A stretch of DNA of 64,000 nt from Trebouxia sp. TZW2008 (lineage: Eukaryota; Chlorophyta; Trebouxiophyceae; Trebouxiales; Trebouxiaceae). Where the stretch lies: contig BDIU01000099.1 of the NCBI GenBank assembly GCA_002118135.1, forward strand, positions 465,829 to 529,828. The letters are read 5' to 3'. Shown here piece by piece: positions 30,301-41,600 of the stretch (its first letter is position 1; the number at the start of each line of letters is the position of its first letter). Both the position numbers and the translations under genes were made by a program. Below the pieces are notes generated by a model that had not been told where the DNA came from, did no database searches, and worked only from the letters and a program-made list of their open reading frames with translations.

Positions 30301-30896
30301 GATCGCGGGGTAGATCGTGTCAAAGAACTCTTATTTGATACTGCTTTCTGTTCCGCTTGTTTAGGCTGCTGGCCTGCTGCTGTGTTTGTTGTGCAGTGAA
30401 ATGGCTCTTGAGGCACTTAAGACTGCAATGAGCAAACATCGTGCTTTAGGATAAGCGTTTTGGCTAGCAGCAGGGTTGAACTGTACATCGCACAGATGCA
30501 ATGCTATCAGATTTTGTTCAAGTTTCAGTATCTTTTGTCCGATGGTCTAGATCTGCTGGTGGCAGCTATCAAGCTTTGCTTGCAATGAATAAAGGCTGGC
30601 AGCAAGTCAAAACGACCGCAGTCACATTGATTGCAAGGCATGCATGCTGCATGTCTGCTGCTGGACCCGTCTCAGCTACCATCTTTGGTACTTGACTCAA
30701 AAAGCTGGGCTGAGTGGCTCCAATGATCAATAATGAGGCTCTTGCTGCAGACTGCTCCAATCTGCAATATTGTGCCATTGGCAGCGGCATTGTCCAGGTG
30801 CTCATAGCCATACCAGCTTGCTGACATTGGCTGTCTGTAAATGTGCATGATGCTGTGGATCAGATATTCTCAGTGTCTGCAGGAGGCCCTGTTGCA

Positions 30897-32445
30897 TTAG
30901 GATTGTGTAGCTTGCTCTTGTCGCCAAAGATCATGCTGGTATGTGGCAAAGATCTGCTGGCTGATCGAGATGATGCTGTGTAACTCTGGAAAGTAGCCCA
31001 GCGGAATTGCCAGCATGCTGTGATCATCTGAGCTGGAGGTTGAAGGGCAAGAGCAGGATGAGAAGTAGGTTGCACTCTGAGCTGAAGTGTGAGGGGTTTT
31101 GGCTGAGACTGGTGCAAGGGCAGGAGGAGAGTTGGTGATATTGGGCAGAGAAGAAGAGGAACAGCACCCTTGTGCAACCGTGACGTTCACGCCAGCAGCA
31201 GGGTAGTGTGTTGCCATGCCGCCTGCGCCGTATTCCAGCTCAAAGAACTGAACACCTGCTGGCCGGCGCCAAGAATGTGACAGAGGTGTGGTCACAAACA
31301 TGGGATTGAGCACGAGCGGGCTGCCAGGGTTGAATTTAGCGCCATGCTCGACCCTATGGTAAAATGCTGAGGCATTGGCAAAATCAGGTTGCACAAAACC
31401 AGCTGCAGGCCTTCTGGCCGTTTCCATGGCGTCAGGCCTAACTGAGGACCATACTTCATTTGATTGTACTGGCTGGCTTTGTTGGCTAGAGCAAATGCCA
31501 GACGGTATGTGTCTTTGTCACCATGCATTCTGGGATAGAAGAAGTCAGAGTTGGCTGTGACAAACCACAGCCAGTGCAGAACTTCAGCGTGCTTTTGCCT
31601 GTGTACAGACAATAGCCCTAAATGCTGCATGGGGCTTTGAATGCGTATAGCAAAGAGACTGCCATTCAGCTGCATAGGCATCTAGCGTATGGTGGGGTCA
31701 TACCTGTTGAGCATAATTTGGCCACTTTCAGCTGCTAGGAATGCTTCATTGTCCTGCCAAGGAGGCGATAATTCAAACATCTCATAGACAAAGGGGTCCA
31801 GGCCATTGATGTTGGCATCTGACCAGAAAATGTTGCCATATTGCAGAAATTTTGCTGACTGAAACAAAGCTGACGGGTCTACAACAGGCATACTGTCTGA
31901 GTCTAAGCAGAGCAGCTCAGAGAATGAGCTGTGAATGATGGCAAAGGCTTTGACAGCCCAGCCTGTTAGAGCAAAGTCTGACTTGTATTCCAATGGCTGG
32001 ACAGCAGACAAATCTACAAGTTTCACATTGCTCATCTCCTGCACATGCACCCGCAGTGACGCAGTGATCAAAGCCTTTGCAGTCTGTGGATCACCCTCAC
32101 CTCAAACAGAGCTGTGTGATATGCGTCCATCTCATGCTGACCAAAGAAGGCCACCTCGATTGGCAATTGACAACCAAGGTGATTTCGAATGACTTGAGCT
32201 GCCACATAGGTGTTGGCGAGTTGCCTCGCCCCACCAGATGGAAACACGATTCCCCTGGGTTGCTTGATCTGCGACAGGCTTTTGAGAGAAGGCGCGGCAT
32301 ACTTGCTGCTGAAAACATGCCGGTCCAATATGATTCTCTGCACCCTTTTAGCGGCATACATCTCTGCTGACGTCGCAAGAAGCACTGACAACAAGCAAAT
32401 CTCAAGACCCCAACTGGCTTGCAAGCGTGACGTCCTGGTGTGCAT
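30897..32445 (-). CDS. MNN1-type alpha-mannosyltransferase (PF11051-like), type II membrane protein
   Basis: Exons 32445-32101, 32038-31704 and 31598 onward, ending at 30897. A short basic N-terminus and a hydrophobic segment (about residues 14-28) fit a Golgi signal anchor. Family landmarks follow: GIVFPSGGARQLAN, IEVAFFGQHEMDAY, FALTGWAVKAFAIIHSSFSE, the DXD-type LLCLDSDSMPVVDP (nucleotide-sugar/metal site), NIFWSDAN, FLAAESGQIMLNR, and MHGDKDTYRLAFALA. The frame changes near 31445-31420 between YNQMKYGP and AGFVQPDFANAS. This could be a 41-44-base intron, shorter than the others here, or a one-base frameshift. The C-terminus is Ser/Pro/Cys rich. The product should glycosylate proteins or glycans in the secretory pathway (family inference). 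Confidence 0.8.
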
Positions 32446-32597
32446 GTTTGCGCCTCAGTCACAGTGTCCACGTGAGAGCGGTTTCAAGAGAGATCAAGCA
32501 GGATCTGTCGGCCCGATGCAGAGCTTGAAGCGTTGCGAGCGTGCGGGTGTGATCGCCAGGCCTTTTCGCCGCACTGAAAGTGCCCTTTCACGCTCCT

Positions 32598-32622
32598 CTT
32601 TCCGAAAGAGTCTTTCGGAAAG
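32598..32622. repeat. 11-bp inverted repeat upstream of the tRNA gene
   Basis: CTTTCCGAAAG and CTTTCGGAAAG are separated by three bases (AGT), a perfect hairpin between the mannosyltransferase start and tRNA-Leu. A regulatory role is possible but not shown. Confidence 0.6.
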
Positions 32623-32686
32623 GGAATTCGAAAGCACTGTTTTGTTTGGACTGTATAACTGTTGGCAAAAGTCGTGTTTTCGCATA

Positions 32687-32766
32687 GTCAGGATGGCCGA
32701 GCGGTCTAAGGCGCTAGCTTCAGGTGCTAGTTCGTAAGAGCGTGGGTTCAAATCCCACTCCTGACA
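32687..32766 (+). tRNA. tRNA-Leu (anticodon CAG), intronless
   Basis: The 7-bp acceptor stem pairs GTCAGGA with TCCTGAC and is followed by discriminator A. The D-arm contains the A-box-like TGGCCGAGCGGTCTAAGG. The anticodon stem TAGC/GCTA encloses the loop TTCAGGT, giving anticodon CAG. A long variable arm (about GTTCGTAAGAGC) marks it as class II. The T-arm is GTGGGTTCAAATCCCAC, which holds the B-box. CCA is not encoded, as expected for a nuclear gene. A TTTT run, a possible Pol III stop, appears about 35 bases later. Confidence 0.97.
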
Positions 32767-32795
32767 GATTAATTGTCCCCCATGCATGGGCGCTC

Positions 32796-33000
32796 TTCTC
32801 TTTTGCCTGTTAGCAGAGTCATCCTCTGCTCAACAGCACTATCTCAGCTGCTGGGCCTGCTCAGAGCTGTTGCAGCGTGTAAGCTCTGCGCAGGCATTCT
32901 CTTTTGCCTGTTAGCAGAGTCATCCTCTGCTCAACAGCACTATCTCAGCTGCTGGGCCTGCTCAGAGCTGTTGCAGCGTGTAAGCTCTGCGCAGGCAGAG
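32796..33000 (+). repeat. 101-bp direct tandem duplication
   Basis: The block from TTTTGCCTGTTAGCAGAGTC to GTGTAAGCTCTGCGCAGGC occurs twice back to back (TTTTGCCTG at 32801 and 32902), virtually identical. It follows the tRNA gene and has no coding signal. The bases 33001-33460 hold nothing I can assign. Confidence 0.95.
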
Positions 33001-33461
33001 AGTGCAAGTGCTCTCCAATTAGAAAAGCGCCACTGCCTTCAGGTATAAAAGGCAGAGCACAAGGCAATAGGCTGAGCATCAATCAGCAAGGCAGCATATC
33101 AGCATTCAAGACAGCACTATGTCCCAGCAGTCACATATGACAGCGCCTGATATAGCCGGTCTGCTACACCTGGGCTTGCAGCGATCTTTCAGATATACAA
33201 GGCTGCTCATGAGGCAATGTTTTATCTATCCTGCTGCTGAGATGCATGTGCATCCTCTTGTTACATACAATTACTGTGCTGGGGCGACAGGCTGAAACTA
33301 GAACGCATTGAAACCACTGACTTGAGAACAGTTGGTTGCAAATTGTGTGCACATATTTTGAAGGCACTCTCTGAACTCTCAATAGCAGCTGCTACAGCTG
33401 TTAAGCTTCACAAAACAGAGTCACAGATGCAGGCTTCAGTCACCATGTCACATGGTCCAGG

Positions 33462-36400
33462 TCATGTCAGAGTGTAAGGCGCATTGCCATATGCCGTAGA
33501 GGGCCCAGGAATGTATCTGTCCCTGTGACCCACAACCTGCTGCTGTCCTCCTCCACTCAACTCACGCTCCTCCCCAGTGAATCTTGTCTCAGTCACATAC
33601 TGCAAGCAGAAACGTGGGCCGTGCCATAAAATTGCACCTTGCAAAAGGGAAGTCAGCGTATGCTGCAGCACTGTACAGATCAGACATGCCTTGCTAGCTG
33701 CTGAGCACAGTGAATAGTGTCAGACAGCCTCACAGAAGCTCAATGTCTGATTGCCATGATCTGCAGTGCATGCAAGTCATTTGGGTGCATCTTTTTGGGG
33801 TGTAGGGGTAGTATCCAGTGCCCAGAAAACAGCGTTCCCGTACATATCCCAAAAAGATACATGCAAATGCATGCTGGTGTCCTCTTTGGAGGGGTTGTGC
33901 GTGTGCAGGGGTGACACGTGGGTGGCGGCTGCAGCCAGCACCATCATGCAGCAGCAATGCAACAGCATGCCAGTGCTGCTTGCTGCAGCAGCAGCCATGC
34001 AGCGACAGCATGTGTGCACACACAAGCTGGCACTGCAGAGTGACTAGGGCTGGCTGACCTGCTTGGCAACAGGGTGGCGCTCCTGAACCCAAGTGGTGCA
34101 TTCCTTTGTCACTGGCCTCTCCTGCAAGACAGCACCAGCCTCGTGAGCATGGCAATGTTCGCATGTCAAGCATTGTTGCTATGCGCCACTCTGAAGACAA
34201 GGCTTTGCTTGACCAATGCGTACATGTCAGTTTTGGCGTCAGATCTCAAGCTACAGGCAACAACAAGGGGTTCCTGTTGGTGCGCTTGAGAGAAGCATAT
34301 GCAGTGCAAGTGCCAAGGAAACAGGTAGCATGTGATGCTGACACTGCTGCAGGTTACCAAATAGCTTTTCCAAAAACAGATTCAGTACATGCCTAAGCTA
34401 CAGACAAATGGCGATGATGTGTCGCAGCTAGCAACATACTTTGCACAGAAAGCACAGCTCTGCAGTTGTGACGACTTGTACCTCAACAACGTTGAAGTAC
34501 TGCTGGCCAACAGCGGGGGCAACCAGCTGCTGACCACCGCTGACTCTCATGGGCTGTGGGGAAAAGCCTCTGCTGACAGTGACCTGCTGCTGGAACCCCC
34601 TCTGCGCCTGCTGGGGTGGGGGGTGGGGTGCATGCCTGCCAAAGAGGCCATAGCCATGTCCATGCGATGCAGTTACAGTGCTTGCGTGCTGCATGACCTG
34701 TCACATCGCAAATGGGGTCAGTAACGGTCTGTTGCGGCTTTCTGGTGCAGTCATCATGGCATGCAAGTGCAAGGCTTGCCTGCCAAATAACTTGCATCAG
34801 TGGATGTTCAAGAAGGATTTGCTGCAAATCCTATTTCTGCCTGACAAAGCAAGCTTGTGGAGCAGTCATAGCAGTTGCTGCATGGTCTGCATCAGTGTTT
34901 GATGACAAGTGAGCTGTCAGGTCTAGGACATGCACATGCAATTGCACAACAGCATTGAGTTGACATCTTGGCAATAACTCACTGCTAGATCTCTGTGCAG
35001 CATTTGACATAAGATAAGACATGCAGGACCTACAGCAAGCAATAAGCATCAACTGGAACAGCTGCTCAAGGCAAGATTCCACAAGCAGACACCTATGCAA
35101 CATACTGTATGCAAACAACAGCCCACAAAATATGCTTCAGTCAGGTTGTAGGGGTGCTCACTGGAGGTGAGGCAATGACACGCTCATGGTGACCCACAAT
35201 GGCCTGCTGGCTGGCGCCTGGGACTTCATGCTCCTCCCCAGTGTAGCGTGTCTCAACAACGTACTGCAGCATTAAACCACAATGCGTGACACTTGACATG
35301 CAATAGGCAATACCTGATTTGAGAGTGTGGGTCACGGAAATGGTCCGCATGCAACACATTGACGCCAACATGGCAGACATGATAGCAAGCATTTCAAGGG
35401 AAGACTCACTCACAGGGAGTGTTACATCATACAGTAGCCGTTTCAGTCTGTCAAGCTGCAATGAAGTGACTTTGCAGTTGAGCAGGTGTTAAAGTAGCAG
35501 CATGTGCTGGTCAGGTTGTGTGCCAGACTGCCATCATTCAAGTTTGCAGTGTACAGTTTGGGCAGCAGGGGCGTTGATACAATGAGATGCAATGCAAAGC
35601 AGTTCCTGCTGACCTGCTTGGCAACAGGGTGGTTCTCCTGGACATATGTAACAACTTCCTTTGTGACTGGACGATCCTGCATGACAAGCACATGATAAGA
35701 GTCTTACGCTGTAAGAGCAGACATCTTTAGAGCAAGACGCTTCTGGCATTCTGTTTGTGGTGTTTGCGTTCATCCAGGAGCTGCTTCTCAGATTGTGCAT
35801 GGTCATAGACACTGCATGCTAATGAGACTTCGACCTATTGGCATCCTGAGGTGAAGACCAGGGCAGCAAGGGTTGAAGCAAAGCATGCACTCCAAGGCCT
35901 GATACTATATCAAGTAGTATGATGCAATACAACGTGTGACAATGTGTTACTCACCTCGATGTGCTCAAAGAACTGCTGGCCAAGGGAAGGTGCGGCCATA
36001 TGCTGACCCGCACTGACCCTCATGCCTGGAGGGGGGCCTGAGGAGGGGGAGGGAGGTCCCTGCTGACCCATGTGCATGGCACTGGAAGATGAAATGCTCC
36101 TGTCTATCACTGTTGGATCCTGCAAAAGCGTAAGTGCTGTAAGCTCAATCTGCAGTTGCAGTGCTCAAGGTGTGCATTTGCTAGGCTGGCAGAGCTGACA
36201 TGGTGTCAGCAACGTTCATGCAGGATAGCATGGTGCACCACTTGAGCAGGTGATGCAGAACAGCAGTTTTGATGCTGCCAGCGCTGTGTGTGTAAATTGA
36301 GTTCTTGTCAGCTCAAGAAACTGTGATGTATCATTCTGCACACACGGGTCTTCTGGCCTAAGTGCACTGCTTGCTATTCACATCAGCGCACAACTTGCGA

Positions 36401-38056
36401 TCTTGGGCAAAGATATTGATGATGAGCTCATATTGTCAATTTGCAGCAATGTGAACTGCAGAATTGTATCAAGGGGCGGGCGGAGAAAAGGGGAGGCACC
36501 TGGTACTGCTGTGTGGGATAGCCTCTGGGCGGTGACTGCTGCCCTGAGCTCATGCTACTGCTGGATGACACCCTCTGAGCCTGCTGCATACCCTGCATGC
36601 AGCAACAGCATGTAGGCTTGAATAACGTAGGTGCTTGGATGTACTGTTGATAGGCAGGGCCAAAAGCTGAGAATTCCTTCAACCCATGCATGTATGAAAG
36701 TGTTGAGGCTATTTGGATGCACTGCTTGTTGCTGCATGCACAGCAACAACACAGCACACGGCAAATGCACTGAAGCATGGTCAGCGTCATGCTTCTCATC
36801 TACACTGCATTCAATCACACGAAACAACACACCTGACTGTAGCTTTGGGTGGCAAAGGTGCTTGGGCCCTGCTGTTGGTAGGCACCATATGCTGAGGTGT
36901 CGTACACAATGGACCCTCGGCCCTGAGGAAGAAGACTGTGGGGGCCAGATTGCTGATAGTCTCTGGCCTTCTGTGGTGAACCTCCTTGCTCAGCCTGGCT
37001 GGCGTATGCCTGATAGTCCTGCAAGGTGAAAGCATGAATGTCAGCACTGGATAAAAGCAAGGTGTATATGGGTGTCATGAAAGGGCATGTGCACCTCAAG
37101 CAAGGGTATGAGTCAGCAGGCTTTGCAAACTGCTGCCTCATGGCAGCTGTGCTGCACAGTGTGCTTCACACAATGCAAGTACATCACAAGCAAGAAGGCA
37201 CAAGTGACATGAGCAGCGGTGCTGGCAGCTAAGCGACACTGCTCAACTTCAATCTGACATTGGTTGGTGCTGACATGATGGCTGTTGCAATGGGAAGTGA
37301 ACAAGTCAGATGCAGCTTTGCATAGAGGGGTAGAGATGGCCTTGACAGGGCGGCAGGGGGATCAGTACCTGCTGTGCTGGCATATACATCTGCTGTGATG
37401 CCATTGGCTGGCTAGCACCATAAACCGAAGATGCTGCAATAGCGACAGGCCCCTGTGCTAGGTATGCTCCCTTGGGACTGCTCAGGGGACTGCTCCATAC
37501 TTCAGACTTGTCTCCTATGTTGAGGACAAATACAGCAGTGCCTGCAAAGGCCAATTTGAAATGTACAGAGGGAATTGAGATACGAAGACCAGTGTGACTG
37601 CATGCTCAAATGTCACCTTTCTGGTACCCCTTCTTGTTTGTCAGCACTACATTGACCTGCTGGGCGCCAAAGGTGTTGGGTGTGACCACAAAAGTCCCTT
37701 CTGCAATCAGCTGGTCTGCAGAAGCATACGCAGCGCTGTCAGAGTTGACCCGGGGGGCACAGCATGCTGCTATCTGAAGGGCAGGGTCACAATCTGCCGT
37801 CACCACGGGTTTCGTAATTGCTGTACGTACCAGGCGCGACCATATGGTGCTCGTGCACAGTGATTCTGAAGGGCGTTCCTGCGGCATGATCAGGCTTGCT
37901 CTCGACCTGCAGCGTGTGCTCGCCTTGCCACGTGGCCAGCTCCCCATGCAGGTGCTCTGCGCAAGCATTCTCGTCAGTCATGGCGCTCACAAAGGCGGGT
38001 GGCAGCTGCAGTATGCTTGCCTGTCTTCGTGTGGATTTTATGCTCTCCTTGCTCAA
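33462..38056 (-). CDS. Unknown protein with two tandem copies of a three-exon module
   Basis: Not recognised. Exons: 38056-37831, 37766-37617, 37541-37369, 37018-36833, 36592-36500, 36119-35955, 35676-35614, 35263-35162, 34589-34482, 34121-34059, 33599-33462; 488 residues, phases consistent. The N-terminal part has a beta-like stretch (GTPFRITVHEHHM, FVVTPNTFGAQQVNVVL). The middle is Gln/Ser/Tyr/Pro rich, probably disordered. Three exons are then duplicated: MRVSAGQHMAAPSLGQQ, RPVTKEVVTYVQENHPVAKQ, YVVETRYTGEEHEVPGASQQ; and MRVSGGQQLVAPAVGQQ, RPVTKECTTWVQERHPVAKQ, YVTETRFTGEERELSGGGQQ. The repeated HPV..Q and ETR.TGEE pattern faintly recalls DUF2382/YsnF-like repeats, but I would not assign it. 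An internal Met at residue 26 could be the true start. Confidence 0.7.
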
Positions 38057-38652
38057 TTACCAAGAAAGGGTGCTTGTGGCCGTGGCCTGCCTGAAACTGG
38101 ACTTGCAAACTGCTGAAAGTGTAGCCGACGCAGTTGTGCAGGATCCGCATTTTGATATGTTGGAATCAAGCTCGACGACTCGCGACGCAGCGCTGCAGTA
38201 TGTGCTGTCCACCTTTTCAACGCTTTGGAGTGCAGTACGGAAACTGAATTGCCCGTCGCTTCATCTCTCTGCTGAGCTCTCATCATGAGAGTCTCATGAG
38301 AGTCTCATGATCAGGCATATGCATGCTAGGCTCTTGATCGTAGCGCTTTTGCTTGGATCCGAGACCTGATTGAGGCTCGTAGTGGAATCAGTAGCGAAAA
38401 TCAGCTAGCAACTGTCGTGCTGAGTCATCCCGCTGCAGGGCCCCCGAAAAGCTTGTCATGCTAAACGCCTAAGCACCGACCATCATTTCTGGTATGAGGC
38501 GCGGCACATGTTGATACAGATACCATTGTAAGGCAACTCAATAACAGCGGAGTACGCGACGTGTCTCCGGGCAGCCTGCCAGATGACCTGCGCTGATCAG
38601 TGAAGCCAGAGTCAGTGCCCCTTAGACTGCAGCGGACAGCTCTTCAAGCTTA
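38057..38652. promoter_or_regulatory. Divergent promoter region (modular protein / TGD1-like)
   Basis: About 600 bases between opposed starts. It contains an imperfect palindromic run of CATGAGAGTCT units near 38283-38312 and a GCCGCTGAAG-rich stretch near the TGD1 start. No named element is recognised. Confidence 0.4.
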
Positions 38653-41600
38653 ATGCTTGCACTTCAGCCTTCTTCAATCCAGTCTCACGGCTTCAGCGGC
38701 AGATGCCTGAACACCAATCACTCATGCTCGACAAGTGGTCGTGCAGCAGGCCTGAGTCAGATCAGTGTCATCAGGCATCAACATCGCTTATCTCACTTGG
38801 GTAAAGCACCAGTTTCGTCCGTCCAGCTTCCGTTTGGGTGTACCAGGCACCAAGCAAGAGGTAATATCCAGACAAGGGCGCAGGCTAGCAGCACAGCACA
38901 ACAGTTTCAGCCCAACCTGTCTGGAACTGGGGCAGGAGGTTTGCTTCCTCGTGAGTCCTCCACACGCCTCCATGTCCTCACAAATCTTTCTTGCACTTCA
39001 GTGTTTGAAATAGGCTGTTCTGCTGCCAATATCATGGAGATTTACCAATGTTCATCCACATCTCAGAGACCTTGCTAGCGCTGCATTGCCTTCCGTAGCT
39101 GATTATCCGCTGTTGACATCATGCATCAACATCAGCTGCAAAGTGCAAAGCTACACAACAGTAGATGTTGTGCAGCAGATCTATAGCTTGACTTAGATCA
39201 TGACTTTGCTACATCACCACATGCAGCTGATTTGCCACCGCTGATATCATGGACCAACATCAGTGGCATCAATATGCAAAGCTACACAACACCCATCAGG
39301 ATTGGTGTTTGGGCAACGCAGGCTTTGTCAACTGGGTCAATACCAGCAAGCCACCCAAGTATCTATGGCGTACATTGGCAGCATTGCTCATGGGAGGTCA
39401 GGCGCTGTTCAGGATACTGCAAGGTAGTCATTGCGCCAGCTCTTGAACATTTATAGATGTTGTACTACTGCAACAGCTCAATATGGTTCCGGCAGACTTC
39501 GGACCGGTGCTCTCATGCTGGAGTCTTTGCTCTGTGACTCGTGTAAACTCCTACTGCTTCAGATGTATTCAACATGATTTGACATTTGCTCAGGCATACA
39601 TTGTTTGCGATTTAAGTCGCAGGACATCAACAACAGCCCTACTGCTTTACAGCTCAATGCAATACAAGCATACTTGTGGTTGCATTGTGCTGCAGGCAAG
39701 GTCCACAAGAGGAACACGCTTGAACAGCTGAAGCTTGTTGGACCAAACACTTTGTCAGTAGCATTGCTCACAGCAGCCTTTGTAGGCATGGTCTTCACAA
39801 TTCAGGTAAGCGGAACGACCTTCTTTCAGCACACAACAGTCATCTCTCAGTATCATGACACTTAATTTCAGGGCACTTTTGCTGTGAGGACAGCGCAGTC
39901 AGACCAGTCACTGCATCCTGGCCGCAATGGTGCTTCTGAGTAAGGACAAGTCGATACGGGCAATTTCTGGGCCTAGCTCTGTCCAGGGAACCAATGCAGT
40001 CATTACAGGGAGACATTCTTGCATATTGACTGTGATACACAATGGCTTGCTGATATCAGTGCTTCGGCTGCGGCATGCAGCTTGCCTGGCAGCTCAACCC
40101 AACAAAGTGAAGTATATAGGGTTGATTGCAGCATCTCAGCCATATGTATTTGACTTTGTTGGGTTGAGCTGCCAGGCAAGCTGTATACTGCAGCCAAAGC
40201 ATTGATGCCAGCAAGCCTTTATGTGTCACGGTCAATATGCAGTATGTGAGAGGAAAAAAGTATGAGTTTGTCAGAATGAGGATGACCAAACAGCAGCTTG
40301 AGCTGTATGTTGTACAATGTGATGATACCAATGCATTGACGTGATATGCAATTGAGAATACGCCTCATTGCCAGAGACCATACAGGTTGCTGCTCTCAAC
40401 AGCTCTGCGCATACAGGTACAGTAATTTCTCAATATAGCGACTGCACTGATTTCAAAGAAAAATGTCCTTACATTGAAGTGTCCTTACTCAAAAATGCCA
40501 TATTAGTCAATGCAGTGCTTGGTTTTCAACTGCGTTGTCCTTACATTAGGAATGTCCTTATATCAAGTGACCTTATATCAAGAGATTACTGCAGCAAGAC
40601 AACAGCTGTTGATTGTTCTGACAGTCGCACAGTGTATGCCTGCTTTTACACGTTTTGCCTTACCCATCCTAAGACAAGCAGCAGGTCAAGCGAACAACAA
40701 ATTGAACATTGTGTATGCTGCTGCAGTTTGTGCGGGAGTTTGCCAAGCTAGGGTTGACGCGCTCTGTGGGTGGTGTTCTGGCCCTAGCGCTGTCCAGAGA
40801 ACTGACACCTGTTGTGACTTGCATCATCCTAGCAGGTCAGCTTTGTCATCATCGTCATTCATGCGGAGAGCTGACATATTGCTCAATGACATTCTACCTA
40901 TTCACTGCTCACCATTACAGGGCATGTATACAGATAAAGCAAGTACGATAAGCAACTACTTGCTTGCTAGTGAGTTATCTGGATCCTGCTAGATAGCACA
41001 GGTGCATGCAGGTGACATGATATGCCTGAGCACCACCTCAACAGCCCTTCTGTGGCCTAGAGGTTACATTGCAGTGTGAAAATGTGCTCTGCCAAACACT
41101 TGCAGAGGCACTGTGTCAAAGTCTATCAGAAGCAGAGATGTGAATCAGCAGCGGCCTGAAGCACAGCTCCTATATGAAAGCTTGTCAATATCGCTGAAGC
41201 CTGCATGACTGGCATCCCACAAATATTCTCTGTGTGCTTCAGCTTTCCACCATGCTGATACACCCTTGGTCTGATCAAACAACACATCGAAGACTCCGCG
41301 GAATGCTTTGTAGAGTAGAAACAAACTACTCTGCAAAGTCATCATCGCAGCTGTCGAGTGTTGGCTGTATAACAAAGATGTTCAGCTGTGTAGCTGGGCT
41401 GCTTCAGCTCAGCTCAGCTTCTCTGTAGCTTTGCATAATGCTCAGTAACTGTCTTCTCTTAAATGTTGTCTTGAGTTGTCTAGTATGCTTCATGACAGTG
41501 CGACTGCAGGTTCAACGTGGGCAATACGCTCGCTGCTGAGCTAGACACCACACCACAATGTGCTATATATGTAGCAACTGCAGGCACAACATGGCTTTGG

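Noticed and set aside
32075..32100. A 26-base mini-intron in the mannosyltransferase
   Set aside because: A later acceptor (GTGCAG, exon at 32038) keeps the frame and gives a normal 62-base intron.
32796..33140. Short + strand frames after the tRNA gene
   Set aside because: They translate the 101-bp duplication twice; no independent coding signal.
37821..37830. A 10-base GT...AG 'intron' in the unknown modular protein
   Set aside because: The acceptor at 37767 restores frame with a 64-base intron preceded by a pyrimidine-rich tract.
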